From: Butyricimonas sp. Marseille-P3923
GTDB lineage: Bacteria > Bacteroidota > Bacteroidia > Bacteroidales > Marinifilaceae
Assembly: GCF_900184685.1 (NCBI RefSeq)
Contig: NZ_FXXL01000007.1
Coordinates: 62,001-126,000 of the forward strand
DNA length: 64,000 nt
Reading direction: 5' to 3'
The notes under the pieces are model-generated. The model was given only the letters and a program-made list of their open reading frames with translations, made no database searches and was not told the DNA's origin. Made by a program: the position numbers and the translations under genes. Below are positions 33,321 through 41,820 of this stretch, piece after piece. Position 1 is the first letter of the stretch; every line of letters starts with the position of its first letter.

Positions 33321-34250
33321 ATGCTTGTACCGGTTCTTCTTGTAGTTGCTTCGCTCGCGGTGCTTTATTTCGGGGCGGACTTTTTGGTGAAAGGGAGTTC
33401 TTCGCTTGCCGTTCGTTTGGGAATTTCACCGCTGGTGGTGGGATTGACTGTCGTGGCGTTCGGGACGAGTGCCCCGGAGTTACTCGTGAGCGTGCAGTCC
33501 GCGTTGGACGGTACGCCGGGGATTGCCGTGGGGAACGTCATGGGATCGAATATTTTCAATATATGCGTGATACTCGGTATTTCGGCGATGATTTATCCCT
33601 TGCGGGTAAATCCCCGGTTGATCCGGTTCGATATGCCGGTGATGTTATTGGCGACGGTTCTGTTCGTTGTCATTTTCCGTAACGGGGTATTTGCCCGATG
33701 GGCGGGAATATTGTTTTTTGCCGGGATTTGCGCGTATATGGTGTATTGTATTTACAAGGCGAAACGGGGTGAAGTGGCTGAAACCGATGAAGAGATTCGA
33801 CCGACAAAGAGTTGGGTGTTGGATATCGTGTTTATGGTCGCGGGGTTGGGATTGCTTGTCTGGGGATCGGGATTACTCGTGGATAATGTCGTGGTTATCG
33901 CGAAAACCTTGGGTTGGAGTGAGGCGGTCATCGGGTTGACGATCGTGGCGGCAGGCACGAGTATGCCGGAGTTGGCAACTTCCGTGGTGGCAGCTGTCAA
34001 GGGGCGGACGGATATAGCTATCGGCAACGTGGTCGGTTCGAATATTTTCAATTTACTGGCGGTACTTGGATTGACTGCAACTATCGCTCCCGTGGAAACG
34101 AACCAGATCAATTGGCTGGACATGGGGGTTATGGTGGGTTCTTCCTTACTCCTTTTGCCTTTTATGCGCACGGGTTTCCGTATCGGACGGGGGGAGGGAA
34201 TCGTGTTGTTTGCCATTTATGCGGCATATACGCTTTACTTGCTCGTGTAA
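33321..34250 (+). CDS. Calcium/sodium antiporter (CaCA family, YrbG-like)
   Basis: This 309-aa inner-membrane protein has ten predicted helices in two inverted halves. Each carries an alpha-repeat: VVAFGTSAPELLVSV with GNVMGSNIFNI in the first half (~47-85), and IVAAGTSMPELATSV with GNVVGSNIFNLLAV in the second (~211-250). The conserved acidic residues in the PEL motifs coordinate Ca2+ and Na+. Length and motifs match K+-independent prokaryotic YrbG-type exchangers. It is a single gene divergent from mntH and followed by a hairpin-rich gap and an IS element. Confidence 0.94.
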   Translation: MLVPVLLVVASLAVLYFGADFLVKGSSSLAVRLGISPLVVGLTVVAFGTSAPELLVSVQSALDGTPGIAVGNVMGSNIFNICVILGISAMIYPLRVNPRLIRFDMPVMLLATVLFVVIFRNGVFARWAGILFFAGICAYMVYCIYKAKRGEVAETDEEIRPTKSWVLDIVFMVAGLGLLVWGSGLLVDNVVVIAKTLGWSEAVIGLTIVAAGTSMPELATSVVAAVKGRTDIAIGNVVGSNIFNLLAVLGLTATIAPVETNQINWLDMGVMVGSSLLLLPFMRTGFRIGRGEGIVLFAIYAAYTLYLLV

Positions 34251-34254
34251 TCAG

Positions 34255-34551
34255 ATACTATAACCGGGGTAATCATTTTTCACATCCTTTTCACTCTCCA
34301 GTCAAAGACCATTCATTTACGTTCGTGAACGTCTTTGAAACGTCTTTGTATCGAAGGTGAAACGTCTTTGTTCCCTTATTACTCCCTTATCTCAACGGGA
34401 GTTCTTCGGGTGTTTCCCGGCTATCAGGTATTGACTAACTCCTGACCAAGTCCTGACTAACTCCTGTGTATACAGGACTTGGTCAGGACTTAGTCAGGAG
34501 CTGGTCTGGAGTTCCCACGGGGGAACCACGGGTACGTGTATTGTATTACCC
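34255..34551. other. Gene-free stretch with repeated words and a long hairpin
   Basis: AACGTCTTTG occurs three times directly (34326-34375) and in inverted form as CAAAGAC (~34304). Further on, CTCCTGACCAAGTCCTGACT (34439-34458) starts a 28-nt arm (34439-34466) that pairs with 34473-34500 around a 6-nt loop. Twenty-five Watson-Crick pairs and one G-U pair form out of 28. No coding potential is seen. The IS element begins at 34552. Confidence 0.6.
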
Positions 34552-34584
34552 TGAAAAAAGTTTACTGTAAACCAGAGTAAACCA

Positions 34585-35013
34585 ATGTCAGAATTAGCAA
34601 AAATTATCAAACATCGTCATTTCCCCGTTCGGGTAAAATTGTCAGCAGTTCGTGATCGTTTGATCGAGGAACTAGATTACGCGGAGGTTTTAAGCAAGTA
34701 TGATGTCAGTTCTTCTACCTTCCATGGATGGTTGACTAAATATAAACCCCGAGTGATGTCGGAAGCAAGTTATAAACGCTTATCTTTACCAGTGCATGCT
34801 CCTAAAACTTTATTATCAATGACAGACAAGGAAGTTCAAGAACTGGAACACTTACGCGAGGAGTTAGAGAAACAAAAGGTACTTGTAGAAGCTTACGAGC
34901 TGATGCTTGAGTTAGCTAAAGAGCGTCTTCACGTGGATGTAAAAAAAAACTACGAGGAGATGTTATTAGCGGGATTAGTGACCGCCAAAAAGCTCGGGAG
35001 GGCAAAGCGATGA
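34585..35013 (+). CDS. IS3 family transposase OrfA (helix-turn-helix)
   Basis: This 142-aa protein has an N-terminal helix-turn-helix (~14-55: RDRLIEELDYAEVLSKYDVSSSTFHGWL) and a C-terminal leucine-zipper-like coiled coil (~88-125), as in IS3 OrfA DNA-binding subunits. An A9 run at 34941-34949, near the 3' end, sits where IS3 elements use programmed -1 frameshifting. The orfB frame is open from that run onward, so an OrfAB fusion is possible. The stop overlaps the orfB ATG (ATGA). Confidence 0.9.
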   Translation: MSELAKIIKHRHFPVRVKLSAVRDRLIEELDYAEVLSKYDVSSSTFHGWLTKYKPRVMSEASYKRLSLPVHAPKTLLSMTDKEVQELEHLREELEKQKVLVEAYELMLELAKERLHVDVKKNYEEMLLAGLVTAKKLGRAKR

Positions 35014-35846
35014 CAGCATACCTGTGCAACTCGCTAGGTTACAGCAAGCAGGCTTATTACAAGAGCCTTCGCTCGAGTAACGACGAGGAAGAACGTGAAC
35101 GTTACGTTCTTTCCATTGTTGAAGAGATCCGTCGTGATTTGCCTCGTTTGGGGGTTCTGAAGTTGTGGCGGATGCTAACGGGTAACGGTTTGATGGTTGG
35201 TCGTGATTGGCTTTCCCGTTTGCTTCACCGGCATGACTTGATGGTAAAAATGAAGAAGTATCGCGTCATTACCACGGATTCCCGCGCGTGGCGTCACCAG
35301 TACCCGAACCTGGTGAAAGGCACTCGAGTCGAGCGCTCTAACCAAGTATGGGTTAGCGATATCACTTACCTGTCGACGGGCAAAGGTTTTGTTTACCTTT
35401 CCCTGGTGACGGACGCTTACTCGAGGCGGATCATGGGCTGGGATGTACACCCGACTCTGGATTCGTCTGGTCCGGTGAAAGCCTTGTACCATGCCCTAGA
35501 GACCGGAGAACACGGCTCTTTCAAGGACTTGATCCATCATTCTGACAGGGGCGGTCAATATTGTTCGGCCTTGTACACGGGGATATTGAAATTGCACGGG
35601 ATACGTGTCAGCGTGACCCAGGACGGCTCTCCATACGATAACGCTATCGCCGAGAGGGTGAACGGGATTTTAAAGAGAGAATGGTTGAACGATATCCCGT
35701 TGAAGGATATTCATGACGCCAGGAAACACGTCAAGAGGGTGATTGAAATATACAACAAGAAAAGACCACACCTGGCCGTTTGTTGTCAAGTGCCGGAGCA
35801 AGCCTACAAGGACAAAATGAAAAAATTTGCCAGGGTAATGTTTTGA
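35010..35846 (+). CDS. IS3 family transposase OrfB (DDE integrase core)
   Basis: This 278-aa protein is the catalytic subunit. It has an HTH_21-like N-terminal part (~30-90), then a retroviral-integrase core with the DDE residues in VWVSDITYL (~115), HHSDRGGQYCS (~177) and YDNAIAERVNGILKREW (~211-227). The spacing between the second D and E is about 35 residues, the D-D(35)E signature. The frame is intact from end to end, so the element may be active. It is made either by -1 frameshifting from orfA or by re-initiation at the ATGA overlap. Confidence 0.94.
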   Translation: MTAYLCNSLGYSKQAYYKSLRSSNDEEERERYVLSIVEEIRRDLPRLGVLKLWRMLTGNGLMVGRDWLSRLLHRHDLMVKMKKYRVITTDSRAWRHQYPNLVKGTRVERSNQVWVSDITYLSTGKGFVYLSLVTDAYSRRIMGWDVHPTLDSSGPVKALYHALETGEHGSFKDLIHHSDRGGQYCSALYTGILKLHGIRVSVTQDGSPYDNAIAERVNGILKREWLNDIPLKDIHDARKHVKRVIEIYNKKRPHLAVCCQVPEQAYKDKMKKFARVMF

Positions 35847-36073
35847 GCCGGGCGATTTTTCCTTCTCCCGGGGAATTCCCCGGGAGAAGGAAAAGAAAGT
35901 AAACCTTTGATAGGAAGTATCATTTATTTAAAGTAAACTTGTAACAGTAGATTACAACAATACTACATTTTTTAATTTATTGAATATCAAATCGAGTAAA
36001 CCAATTTCAGGAAACTACATATCTTGAAGTGACGGTAAATAAATCCGGATATAGGACAAAAAAGGAAACTTTG

Positions 36074-36106
36074 TTTGGAGAGTATGAGTTATTTTTCTTA
36101 AATTTG
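36074..36106 (+). promoter_or_regulatory. Consensus promoter of the locus B sigma gene
   Basis: TTTG (36074-36077), a 21-nt spacer and TAAATTTG (36099-36106) match the Bacteroidetes promoter consensus. The predicted start is near 36113, about 60 nt before the ATG at 36175. Confidence 0.75.
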
Positions 36107-36174
36107 GTTTCGAAATTTGAGCGTGTGTTTATGGCGGATATTTTATTGTTAACCGAGTGTTTGAAAGAGGGATC

Positions 36175-36738
36175 ATGCAGAATGAGCAAAAAATATTATT
36201 AGAACATTTAGCCAAGGAAGATGACATGGCTTATACGATATTGTACGAGCAGTTTTATGTTCCGATGGTGCTTTTTGCCGGGAAGTATATTCGGGACGAG
36301 GAGGCGGCAAAGGATGTGGTTCAAGAGTTTTTTATTTCGATGCTGGGGCAGAAGAAGCGTTTCGAGAACATGATTGCGTTGAAAGTCTATCTTTATAATT
36401 CGGTGAAAAACAGGTGTTTCAATTATCTCCGGCACGAACGGGTGAGGGAGGAATACGAGGCGATGGTTACACGGGAATTTGACGATGTGGATCTTTTTTG
36501 GGACAGGGTGATGGAGGAAGACGTGTACGCACGGGTGATGCACGTGGTAGAGGAGTTGCCGCAACAATACAGGAACGTGATGACGCTTTCACTGGAAGGG
36601 TACAAGATATCGGAAGTGGCGGAGCGGATGGGAATAGCGCTCGATACGGCGAAAGAGTACAAGAAGGAGGGAAAGAAACGGCTGGGAGCCCGTTTGCAGG
36701 CGTTGGGAATGGGTATGTTCGTGTATGTTTTTCTTTGA
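36175..36738 (+). CDS. ECF RNA polymerase sigma factor (locus B)
   Basis: This protein of about 187 aa has sigma region 2 (~20-85: YTILYEQFYVPMVLFAGKYIRDEEAAKDVVQEFFISML) and region 4 (~120-175: VVEELPQQYRNVMTLSLEGYKISEVAERMGIALDTAKEYKK). I choose ATG 36175 because GAAAGAGGG lies just upstream; a GTG at 36157 would also be in frame but sits before this site. It lies 99 nt upstream of fecR, the normal FecI-FecR order, and should activate the SusC/D genes when FecR is signalled. Confidence 0.93.
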   Translation: MQNEQKILLEHLAKEDDMAYTILYEQFYVPMVLFAGKYIRDEEAAKDVVQEFFISMLGQKKRFENMIALKVYLYNSVKNRCFNYLRHERVREEYEAMVTREFDDVDLFWDRVMEEDVYARVMHVVEELPQQYRNVMTLSLEGYKISEVAERMGIALDTAKEYKKEGKKRLGARLQALGMGMFVYVFL

Positions 36739-36837
36739 TTTCTAATAAGTTTGTAAATTTCTTTTATTTTTTTTGATTTTCATCCCCCCGTTTTATTTCC
36801 TGAGGTGTTTCTTCTATAGAAACGTAATTATAGAAAT

Positions 36838-38028
36838 ATGAACAGGGCAGATGAAGTTTTTCGCGTGTCGGAGATGATTTCCCGGTGTATACTGGGGGAG
36901 TTGACCGATGCGGAGAAGTTATGGTTGGAAAAGTGGGTAGAGGTATCTCCGGAGAATAAGGAGTTGTTTGACAGGCTTGTCGGGGAGAAGATGCTCTCGG
37001 AGAAAGTGCGGGCATACGGGCGGATTAACCGGAAAGAGCCTCTGGAAGAGTTGTTAAATCGGAAAAAACAGTTGGAGCAATCCGTTCGACGGCGTCGGGT
37101 AACACGTGTTGTCGGTTATGCCGCCGCTATATTATTCCCATTGGCAGTTGTTTTTTATTTCTACATCCGTCCGGGGCGAGGCGTACTGCCGGCAGAACCG
37201 CGGTTAGAGGCTCGGGTGGAACTTCCCGCGGGCGAGAGTAAGGCGATTCTTCAACTGGCTGACGGCAAGGTCGTGGAATTGACGCCGGAGTCCTCCCGGC
37301 ATATTGCCCGGGGTGACAGGGTGACGATAAAGCAGGACTCCGGTATTATCAAGTATAAAGTGGATGGTAGCACGATGAGGCAGAAAGAACGGTTCAACAC
37401 GATCACGGTTCCGAGAGGCGCCGAGTTTTCGTTGGAATTGAGTGACGGAACACGGGTGTGGTTGAACGCGGAGAGTCGTTTGCGCTTCCCGGAGGAGTTC
37501 GTCGGGAAGCACCGGAAAGTGTATCTTGAGGGAGAGGCTTACTTTGACGTGAGCTGCGATCCGGAGAAACGCTTCGAGGTACAAACGGAGAGTGCGGAAA
37601 TACGGGTTTACGGTACTGAATTTAATGTTCTGGCGTACAAGGACGAGCGGGAGATCACGACAACACTTGTGAAGGGAGCCGTGGGGATAAAAGTGAAAGG
37701 AACGAAGGAACGGGTTCGCTTGGAACCCGGTGAACAGGCTTGTCTGGTCGGGAATAAAATAACAAAACGGGAAGTGGACACGGAAATCTACACGGCATGG
37801 ATGAAGGGGCGGTTGGTGTTCAAGAGCGTGCGACTGGAGGATATGTTGCGACGCTTGGCACGTTGGTATAACGTGGATATCGTGTTCAGCGAGGAGTCGT
37901 TGAAGGATGTCACGTTCACGGGTGAGGTGAAGAAGTACGAGGATTTCACGGAGATTCTGGAGGTAATCGAATCTACCCGGACCGCTCACTTTCAAGTGAA
38001 GAACAGGACTGTAATTGTATTAAAATAA
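36838..38028 (+). CDS. FecR family anti-sigma factor (locus B)
   Basis: This 396-aa inner-membrane protein has an N-terminal cytoplasmic anti-sigma segment (~1-85) and a single membrane helix (VVGYAAAILFPLAVVFYFYI, ~91-110). A periplasmic FecR domain follows (~185-285: LSDGTRVWLNAESRLRFPEEF, VYLEGEAYFDV, VYGTEFNVLAY). A C-terminal DUF4974/STN-like domain (~320-396) ends in HFQVKNRTVIVL. It pairs with the sigma gene 99 nt upstream and with the STN domain of the SusC 84 nt downstream. It is paralogous to the FecR at 20977. Confidence 0.94.
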   Translation: MNRADEVFRVSEMISRCILGELTDAEKLWLEKWVEVSPENKELFDRLVGEKMLSEKVRAYGRINRKEPLEELLNRKKQLEQSVRRRRVTRVVGYAAAILFPLAVVFYFYIRPGRGVLPAEPRLEARVELPAGESKAILQLADGKVVELTPESSRHIARGDRVTIKQDSGIIKYKVDGSTMRQKERFNTITVPRGAEFSLELSDGTRVWLNAESRLRFPEEFVGKHRKVYLEGEAYFDVSCDPEKRFEVQTESAEIRVYGTEFNVLAYKDEREITTTLVKGAVGIKVKGTKERVRLEPGEQACLVGNKITKREVDTEIYTAWMKGRLVFKSVRLEDMLRRLARWYNVDIVFSEESLKDVTFTGEVKKYEDFTEILEVIESTRTAHFQVKNRTVIVLK

Positions 38029-38036
38029 ATAGAAAA

Positions 38037-38068
38037 GAAGCAAACTGCGCGGGCACGCGGTTTGCTTC
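38037..38068 (+). promoter_or_regulatory. Stable hairpin between fecR and susC (locus B)
   Basis: GAAGCAAACTGCG (38037-38049) pairs with CGCGGTTTGCTTC (38056-38068) in a 13-bp stem including one T-G pair, with a 6-nt loop. There is no T-run, so it is not a classical terminator. It sits in the same fecR-susC gap as the locus A hairpin. Confidence 0.6.
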
Positions 38069-38112
38069 AAGAGTAAGTTAATCAGCAATAATAACTTAAA
38101 CGAAACAAAGGT

Positions 38113-41100
38113 ATGAAAAAAAATGGAGAATATGACCCTCCTAAAAACGGGTCATTAAAAAAAATGTGCAGAATTATGAAAGTAACAATGCTACTCCTCT
38201 TGTTCACGGTGTACCAGTCTTTCGGATCGGTACACGCGCAACAGGTCAAGCTGGATATTAGCTTGGATAACGGGAGTTTCGCACAATTCATGGAGCAGGT
38301 GAAGCGCCAGTCGGATTTTACCTTTTTCTTTAACGATGGCATGATCATGGGGGTGAAGAATATTACCCTGCACGTGAAGCAGTCGGCTATTGAAACGGTG
38401 TTGGAGGCTTGCCTGAAGGGTACGGGGATTTCGTTCCGGATCAAGGACAACACGATTATCCTGTTTGGTGCGGACGAGAAGGTAAAGAAAGAGATCACGG
38501 TGAAAGGGAAGGTCGTGGACGAGGAAGGCGAGCCTTTGCCGGGAGCGACGGTAAAGGTGAAAGAGAACGGTACCGACGGGCAGGGTGTTGTGCGGGGAAC
38601 GGTGACGGACGCGGACGGGAAGTTTACGGTGAAGGTAACCGATCCGAAAACCATGCTGGAATTTTCTTTCGTGGGTTACGTGATGCGGTTGATAGCGGCT
38701 TCCGACACGACGGCGTTGAAACGGGTGGTGTTGAAAGAGGAATTGAAGAGCATCGAGGAGGTGGTTGTGACGGGATACCAGAGAATCGACCGCAAGTTGT
38801 TCACGGGAGCGGCAGCCATCGTGAAGGCGGAAGATGTAATGGTGGAAGGATCGAATGATATCAGCCGTATGCTGCAAGGAAAAGCTGCCGGGGTGCAGAT
38901 ACAGAATGTTTCGGGTACTTTCGGGGCATCCCCGAAGTTGAGGGTACGCGGTGCTTCTTCTATCAACGGTAACCAGAAACCGTTGTGGGTGATAGACGGT
39001 CTGGTGCTGGAGGACGTGGTGGAGCTTTCTGCCGACGATTTATCCTCGGGCGACTCGGAGACCCTGATCAGTTCAGCCATAGCGGGTTTGAATGCCGACG
39101 ATATCGAGAGTTTCCAGATATTGAAGGATGCTTCGGCGACAGCGTTGTACGGGGCGCGGGCGATGAACGGCGTGGTGGTGATCACGACGAAAAGAGGGAA
39201 GAAGGGAACGATGAAGGTGAATTATAGTGGGGAGTTCACGATACGGATGAAGCCGGATTACGAGCAATATAATTTGATGAACTCGCAGGAGCAGATGATG
39301 GTGTACAAGGAGATGGAGGAGAAAGGGTGGTTGAATTATGCGGACGTGTCCCGGAAGAAAAATGGCGGTGTTTACAAGAAGATGGCGGATATGGTTTCCA
39401 TGTACGATGAAACGAGCGGGAAGTTCGGCTTGAAGAATACACGACAAGCGAAGAACGCTTTCCTGCAAAAGTATGAAATGGCGAACACGGACTGGTTTGA
39501 TGTTCTTTTCCGTAATTCTTTGCAACAGGTGCATTCCGTGAGTTTGTCTTCCGGTACGGATAAATCCCGTTTCTACGCTTCCATGAGTTATTTCAACGAT
39601 GCCGGTTGGTCGGTAGCGGATAAGGTGGAACGGTACACGGCGAATATGAATGCTTCTTTTGATATAAAGAAATGGTTGACCGTGAATCTGTTGACGAATG
39701 GTTCACTGCGTATGCAGGATGCACCGGGTACGAACAGCCGTAGAACGAATGCCGTTAGCGGGGAGGTGGAACGTGATTTCGATATCAATCCTTTCAGTTA
39801 CGCGTTGAACACGAGCCGGACGCTGCGGGCTTATGACGATGACGGTAATTACGAGTATTACACGATGAATTATGCCCCGTTCAGTATTCTGCACGAGTTG
39901 GAAACGAACAAGTTGAAGATCGATATGTTAGATACGAAATTCCAGACGGAATTGGAATTCCGACCGTTGAAAGGGTTGGACGTGAAAGTGCTGGGGGCTG
40001 TTCGTTACGTGAAGACGACACGGGAACACCGGGTGTATGATAATTCCAACGCGGCGGAGGCTTACCGGGCGGCAGGCGATGCCACGATTCGGGACGGGAA
40101 CAAACTTTTGTACGAGGACCCGGATATGCCGGGATATCCTGCCAAGGTGGTGATGCCCAAGGGGGGACTTTATAACCGGAGTGAAAATTCGATGCTGAAT
40201 TATTACCAACGGATAATGGTGAATTATAACACTTCTTTTAATGAAGGAATACACACGTTGAACGTGATGGGAGGGGAGGAATTGCGTTACACGAACCGCA
40301 CGAAATCCAGTAATCAGGGATTCGGTTACCAGTGGGATCGCGGGGGTGTACCTTTTCTTGACCCCGATTTGTTGAAGCAACAGATTGAAGCCGGAATGTC
40401 TTATTACGGCATGGAAGAGGAGTTCGACCGTTTCGTGGCGTTTTTTGCCACGGCGGGGTATAGTTACAAGGGAACTTATGTTTTCAATGCCACGGGGCGT
40501 TATGACGGTTCCAATCGTTTGGGAAAATCTCCTTCCGCCCGTTGGTTGCCGACGTGGAATGTCAGCGGGGCATGGCATATATCGAACGAGGCGTTCATGG
40601 AGCCGCTGGAGAAGATTTCCCGCTTGACCTTGCGTGCCACTTACGGGTTGACGGCAAGCATGGGACCGTCGAGTAATTCGCGGGTGGTGTTGTACAACGA
40701 TGTAACACAACGTCCGACGCAGCAGGAAAAAGAGAACAGTATTTATATCGGAGCCTTGGAAAACAAGGATCTGACATGGGAAAAGCAGTACGAGACGAAC
40801 GTGGGGATGGATTTGGGTGTATTCGATAACCGGATTAGCTTGAGTGCCGATTTCTACTGGAGAAAAGGATTCGATCTAATCGGTAAAGTACGAGTTTCCG
40901 GTATCGGCGGACAGCAGTCGAAGAGCGCTAACTATGCGGATATGAGGTCTCACGGGGTTGAATTTACATTGAACACGAAGAATGTGGTATATTCTTCTTT
41001 TAGTTGGACGACGAACTGGACGTTCTCTTATAACAAGAACAAGATCACGAATCTGGAGTCCCGTCCCCGCGTGATGGATCTGGTAAAGGCGGAGGGAGCT

Positions 41101-41787
41101 CCCCGGCAGGGATATCCGGTGAGGGCTATTTTCTCTGTTCCTTTCCTCGGGTTGACGAGTGAAGGTATTCCCACTGTGATGGATTCCGACGGTAATTCCT
41201 GTATAGGTGATATTAATTTTCAAGAAACAAATAAGTTGGACTTCTTGAAATACGAGGGACCGGTAGACCCGAAGATCTCTGGTGGTTTTGAAAACACGTT
41301 CAAGTACGGGAATTTCTCTTTTGCCGTTTTCTTGAATTATCAGTTTGGGAACAAGGTGCGGTTACACGATTATTTCAAGAGCGAGTATAATGATTTGTCG
41401 GCTATGCCGAAAGATTTTCTCGACCGGTGGATGATTCCGGGCGACGAGAATATTACATCGGTACCCGCTATTCTTTCCGTTCGCCAGAATGAGCGGAAGA
41501 ACAGTGAGTACAAGGAAGTTTATAATGCTTATAATTATTCCACGGAACGAATTGCCGACGGCTCTTTTATCCGGTTGAAGGATATCAGCCTGACGTATAA
41601 GTTCGATGATAAATGGGTGAGAAATATCGGGTTGAGTTCGATGTCGTTGAAGTGTATCATGTCTAACGTGGCGTTGTTGTACAGTGACAAGAAATTGCAC
41701 GGGCAGGATCCGGAGTTCTTCCGTTCGGGCGGTGTGGCGCTGCCTGTCCCTCGACAAGTGACGTTCTCCCTGAGAGTGGGATTTTGA
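38113..41787 (+). CDS. SusC/RagA family TonB-linked outer membrane transporter with STN domain (locus B)
   Basis: This 1224-aa protein has a signal peptide ending about SVHA-QQ (residue ~42) and an STN domain (~45-120: VKLDISLDNGSFAQFMEQVKR). A carboxypeptidase-regulatory-like domain (~133-215: VKGKVVDEEGEPLPGATVKV), the SusC signature IEEVVVTGYQ (~218) and a plug (LRVRGASSINGNQKPLWVIDG, LKDASATALYGARAMNGVVVITTKRG) follow. The rest is the outer-membrane barrel ending in FSLRVGF. It is a paralogue of the SusC at 22200. Signalling goes through FecR. Its SusD partner downstream is frameshifted, so the complex may lack its lid unless that lesion is a sequencing error. Confidence 0.95.
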   Translation: MKKNGEYDPPKNGSLKKMCRIMKVTMLLLLFTVYQSFGSVHAQQVKLDISLDNGSFAQFMEQVKRQSDFTFFFNDGMIMGVKNITLHVKQSAIETVLEACLKGTGISFRIKDNTIILFGADEKVKKEITVKGKVVDEEGEPLPGATVKVKENGTDGQGVVRGTVTDADGKFTVKVTDPKTMLEFSFVGYVMRLIAASDTTALKRVVLKEELKSIEEVVVTGYQRIDRKLFTGAAAIVKAEDVMVEGSNDISRMLQGKAAGVQIQNVSGTFGASPKLRVRGASSINGNQKPLWVIDGLVLEDVVELSADDLSSGDSETLISSAIAGLNADDIESFQILKDASATALYGARAMNGVVVITTKRGKKGTMKVNYSGEFTIRMKPDYEQYNLMNSQEQMMVYKEMEEKGWLNYADVSRKKNGGVYKKMADMVSMYDETSGKFGLKNTRQAKNAFLQKYEMANTDWFDVLFRNSLQQVHSVSLSSGTDKSRFYASMSYFNDAGWSVADKVERYTANMNASFDIKKWLTVNLLTNGSLRMQDAPGTNSRRTNAVSGEVERDFDINPFSYALNTSRTLRAYDDDGNYEYYTMNYAPFSILHELETNKLKIDMLDTKFQTELEFRPLKGLDVKVLGAVRYVKTTREHRVYDNSNAAEAYRAAGDATIRDGNKLLYEDPDMPGYPAKVVMPKGGLYNRSENSMLNYYQRIMVNYNTSFNEGIHTLNVMGGEELRYTNRTKSSNQGFGYQWDRGGVPFLDPDLLKQQIEAGMSYYGMEEEFDRFVAFFATAGYSYKGTYVFNATGRYDGSNRLGKSPSARWLPTWNVSGAWHISNEAFMEPLEKISRLTLRATYGLTASMGPSSNSRVVLYNDVTQRPTQQEKENSIYIGALENKDLTWEKQYETNVGMDLGVFDNRISLSADFYWRKGFDLIGKVRVSGIGGQQSKSANYADMRSHGVEFTLNTKNVVYSSFSWTTNWTFSYNKNKITNLESRPRVMDLVKAEGAPRQGYPVRAIFSVPFLGLTSEGIPTVMDSDGNSCIGDINFQETNKLDFLKYEGPVDPKISGGFENTFKYGNFSFAVFLNYQFGNKVRLHDYFKSEYNDLSAMPKDFLDRWMIPGDENITSVPAILSVRQNERKNSEYKEVYNAYNYSTERIADGSFIRLKDISLTYKFDDKWVRNIGLSSMSLKCIMSNVALLYSDKKLHGQDPEFFRSGGVALPVPRQVTFSLRVGF

Positions 41788-41820
41788 TGAAAAGATTGGT
41801 AAATCGTTAAAATAGATAAG

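Larger units (their letters stand above)
34552..35946 (+). mobile_element. IS3-family insertion sequence (about 1395 bp)
   Basis: The element carries two overlapping transposase genes and imperfect terminal inverted repeats. The left end is TGAAAAAAGTTTACTGTAAA (34552-34571) and the right end reads TGTTACAAGTTTACTTTAAA on the opposite strand (35946-35927). These match at 16 of 20 positions and start with the TG...CA typical of IS3 elements. No target-site duplication is seen at these borders, so the insertion may be old or the ends misplaced by a few bases. It separates the antiporter gene from the locus B sigma gene, upstream of the sigma promoter. Confidence 0.8.

Noticed and set aside
35994-36010. 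GAGTAAACCAATTTCAG as a target-site duplication of the IS element (compare 34575-34591)
   Set aside because: The left copy lies inside the element, past the terminal repeat, and 17 bp is too long for an IS3 target duplication; it may be a remnant of another event.
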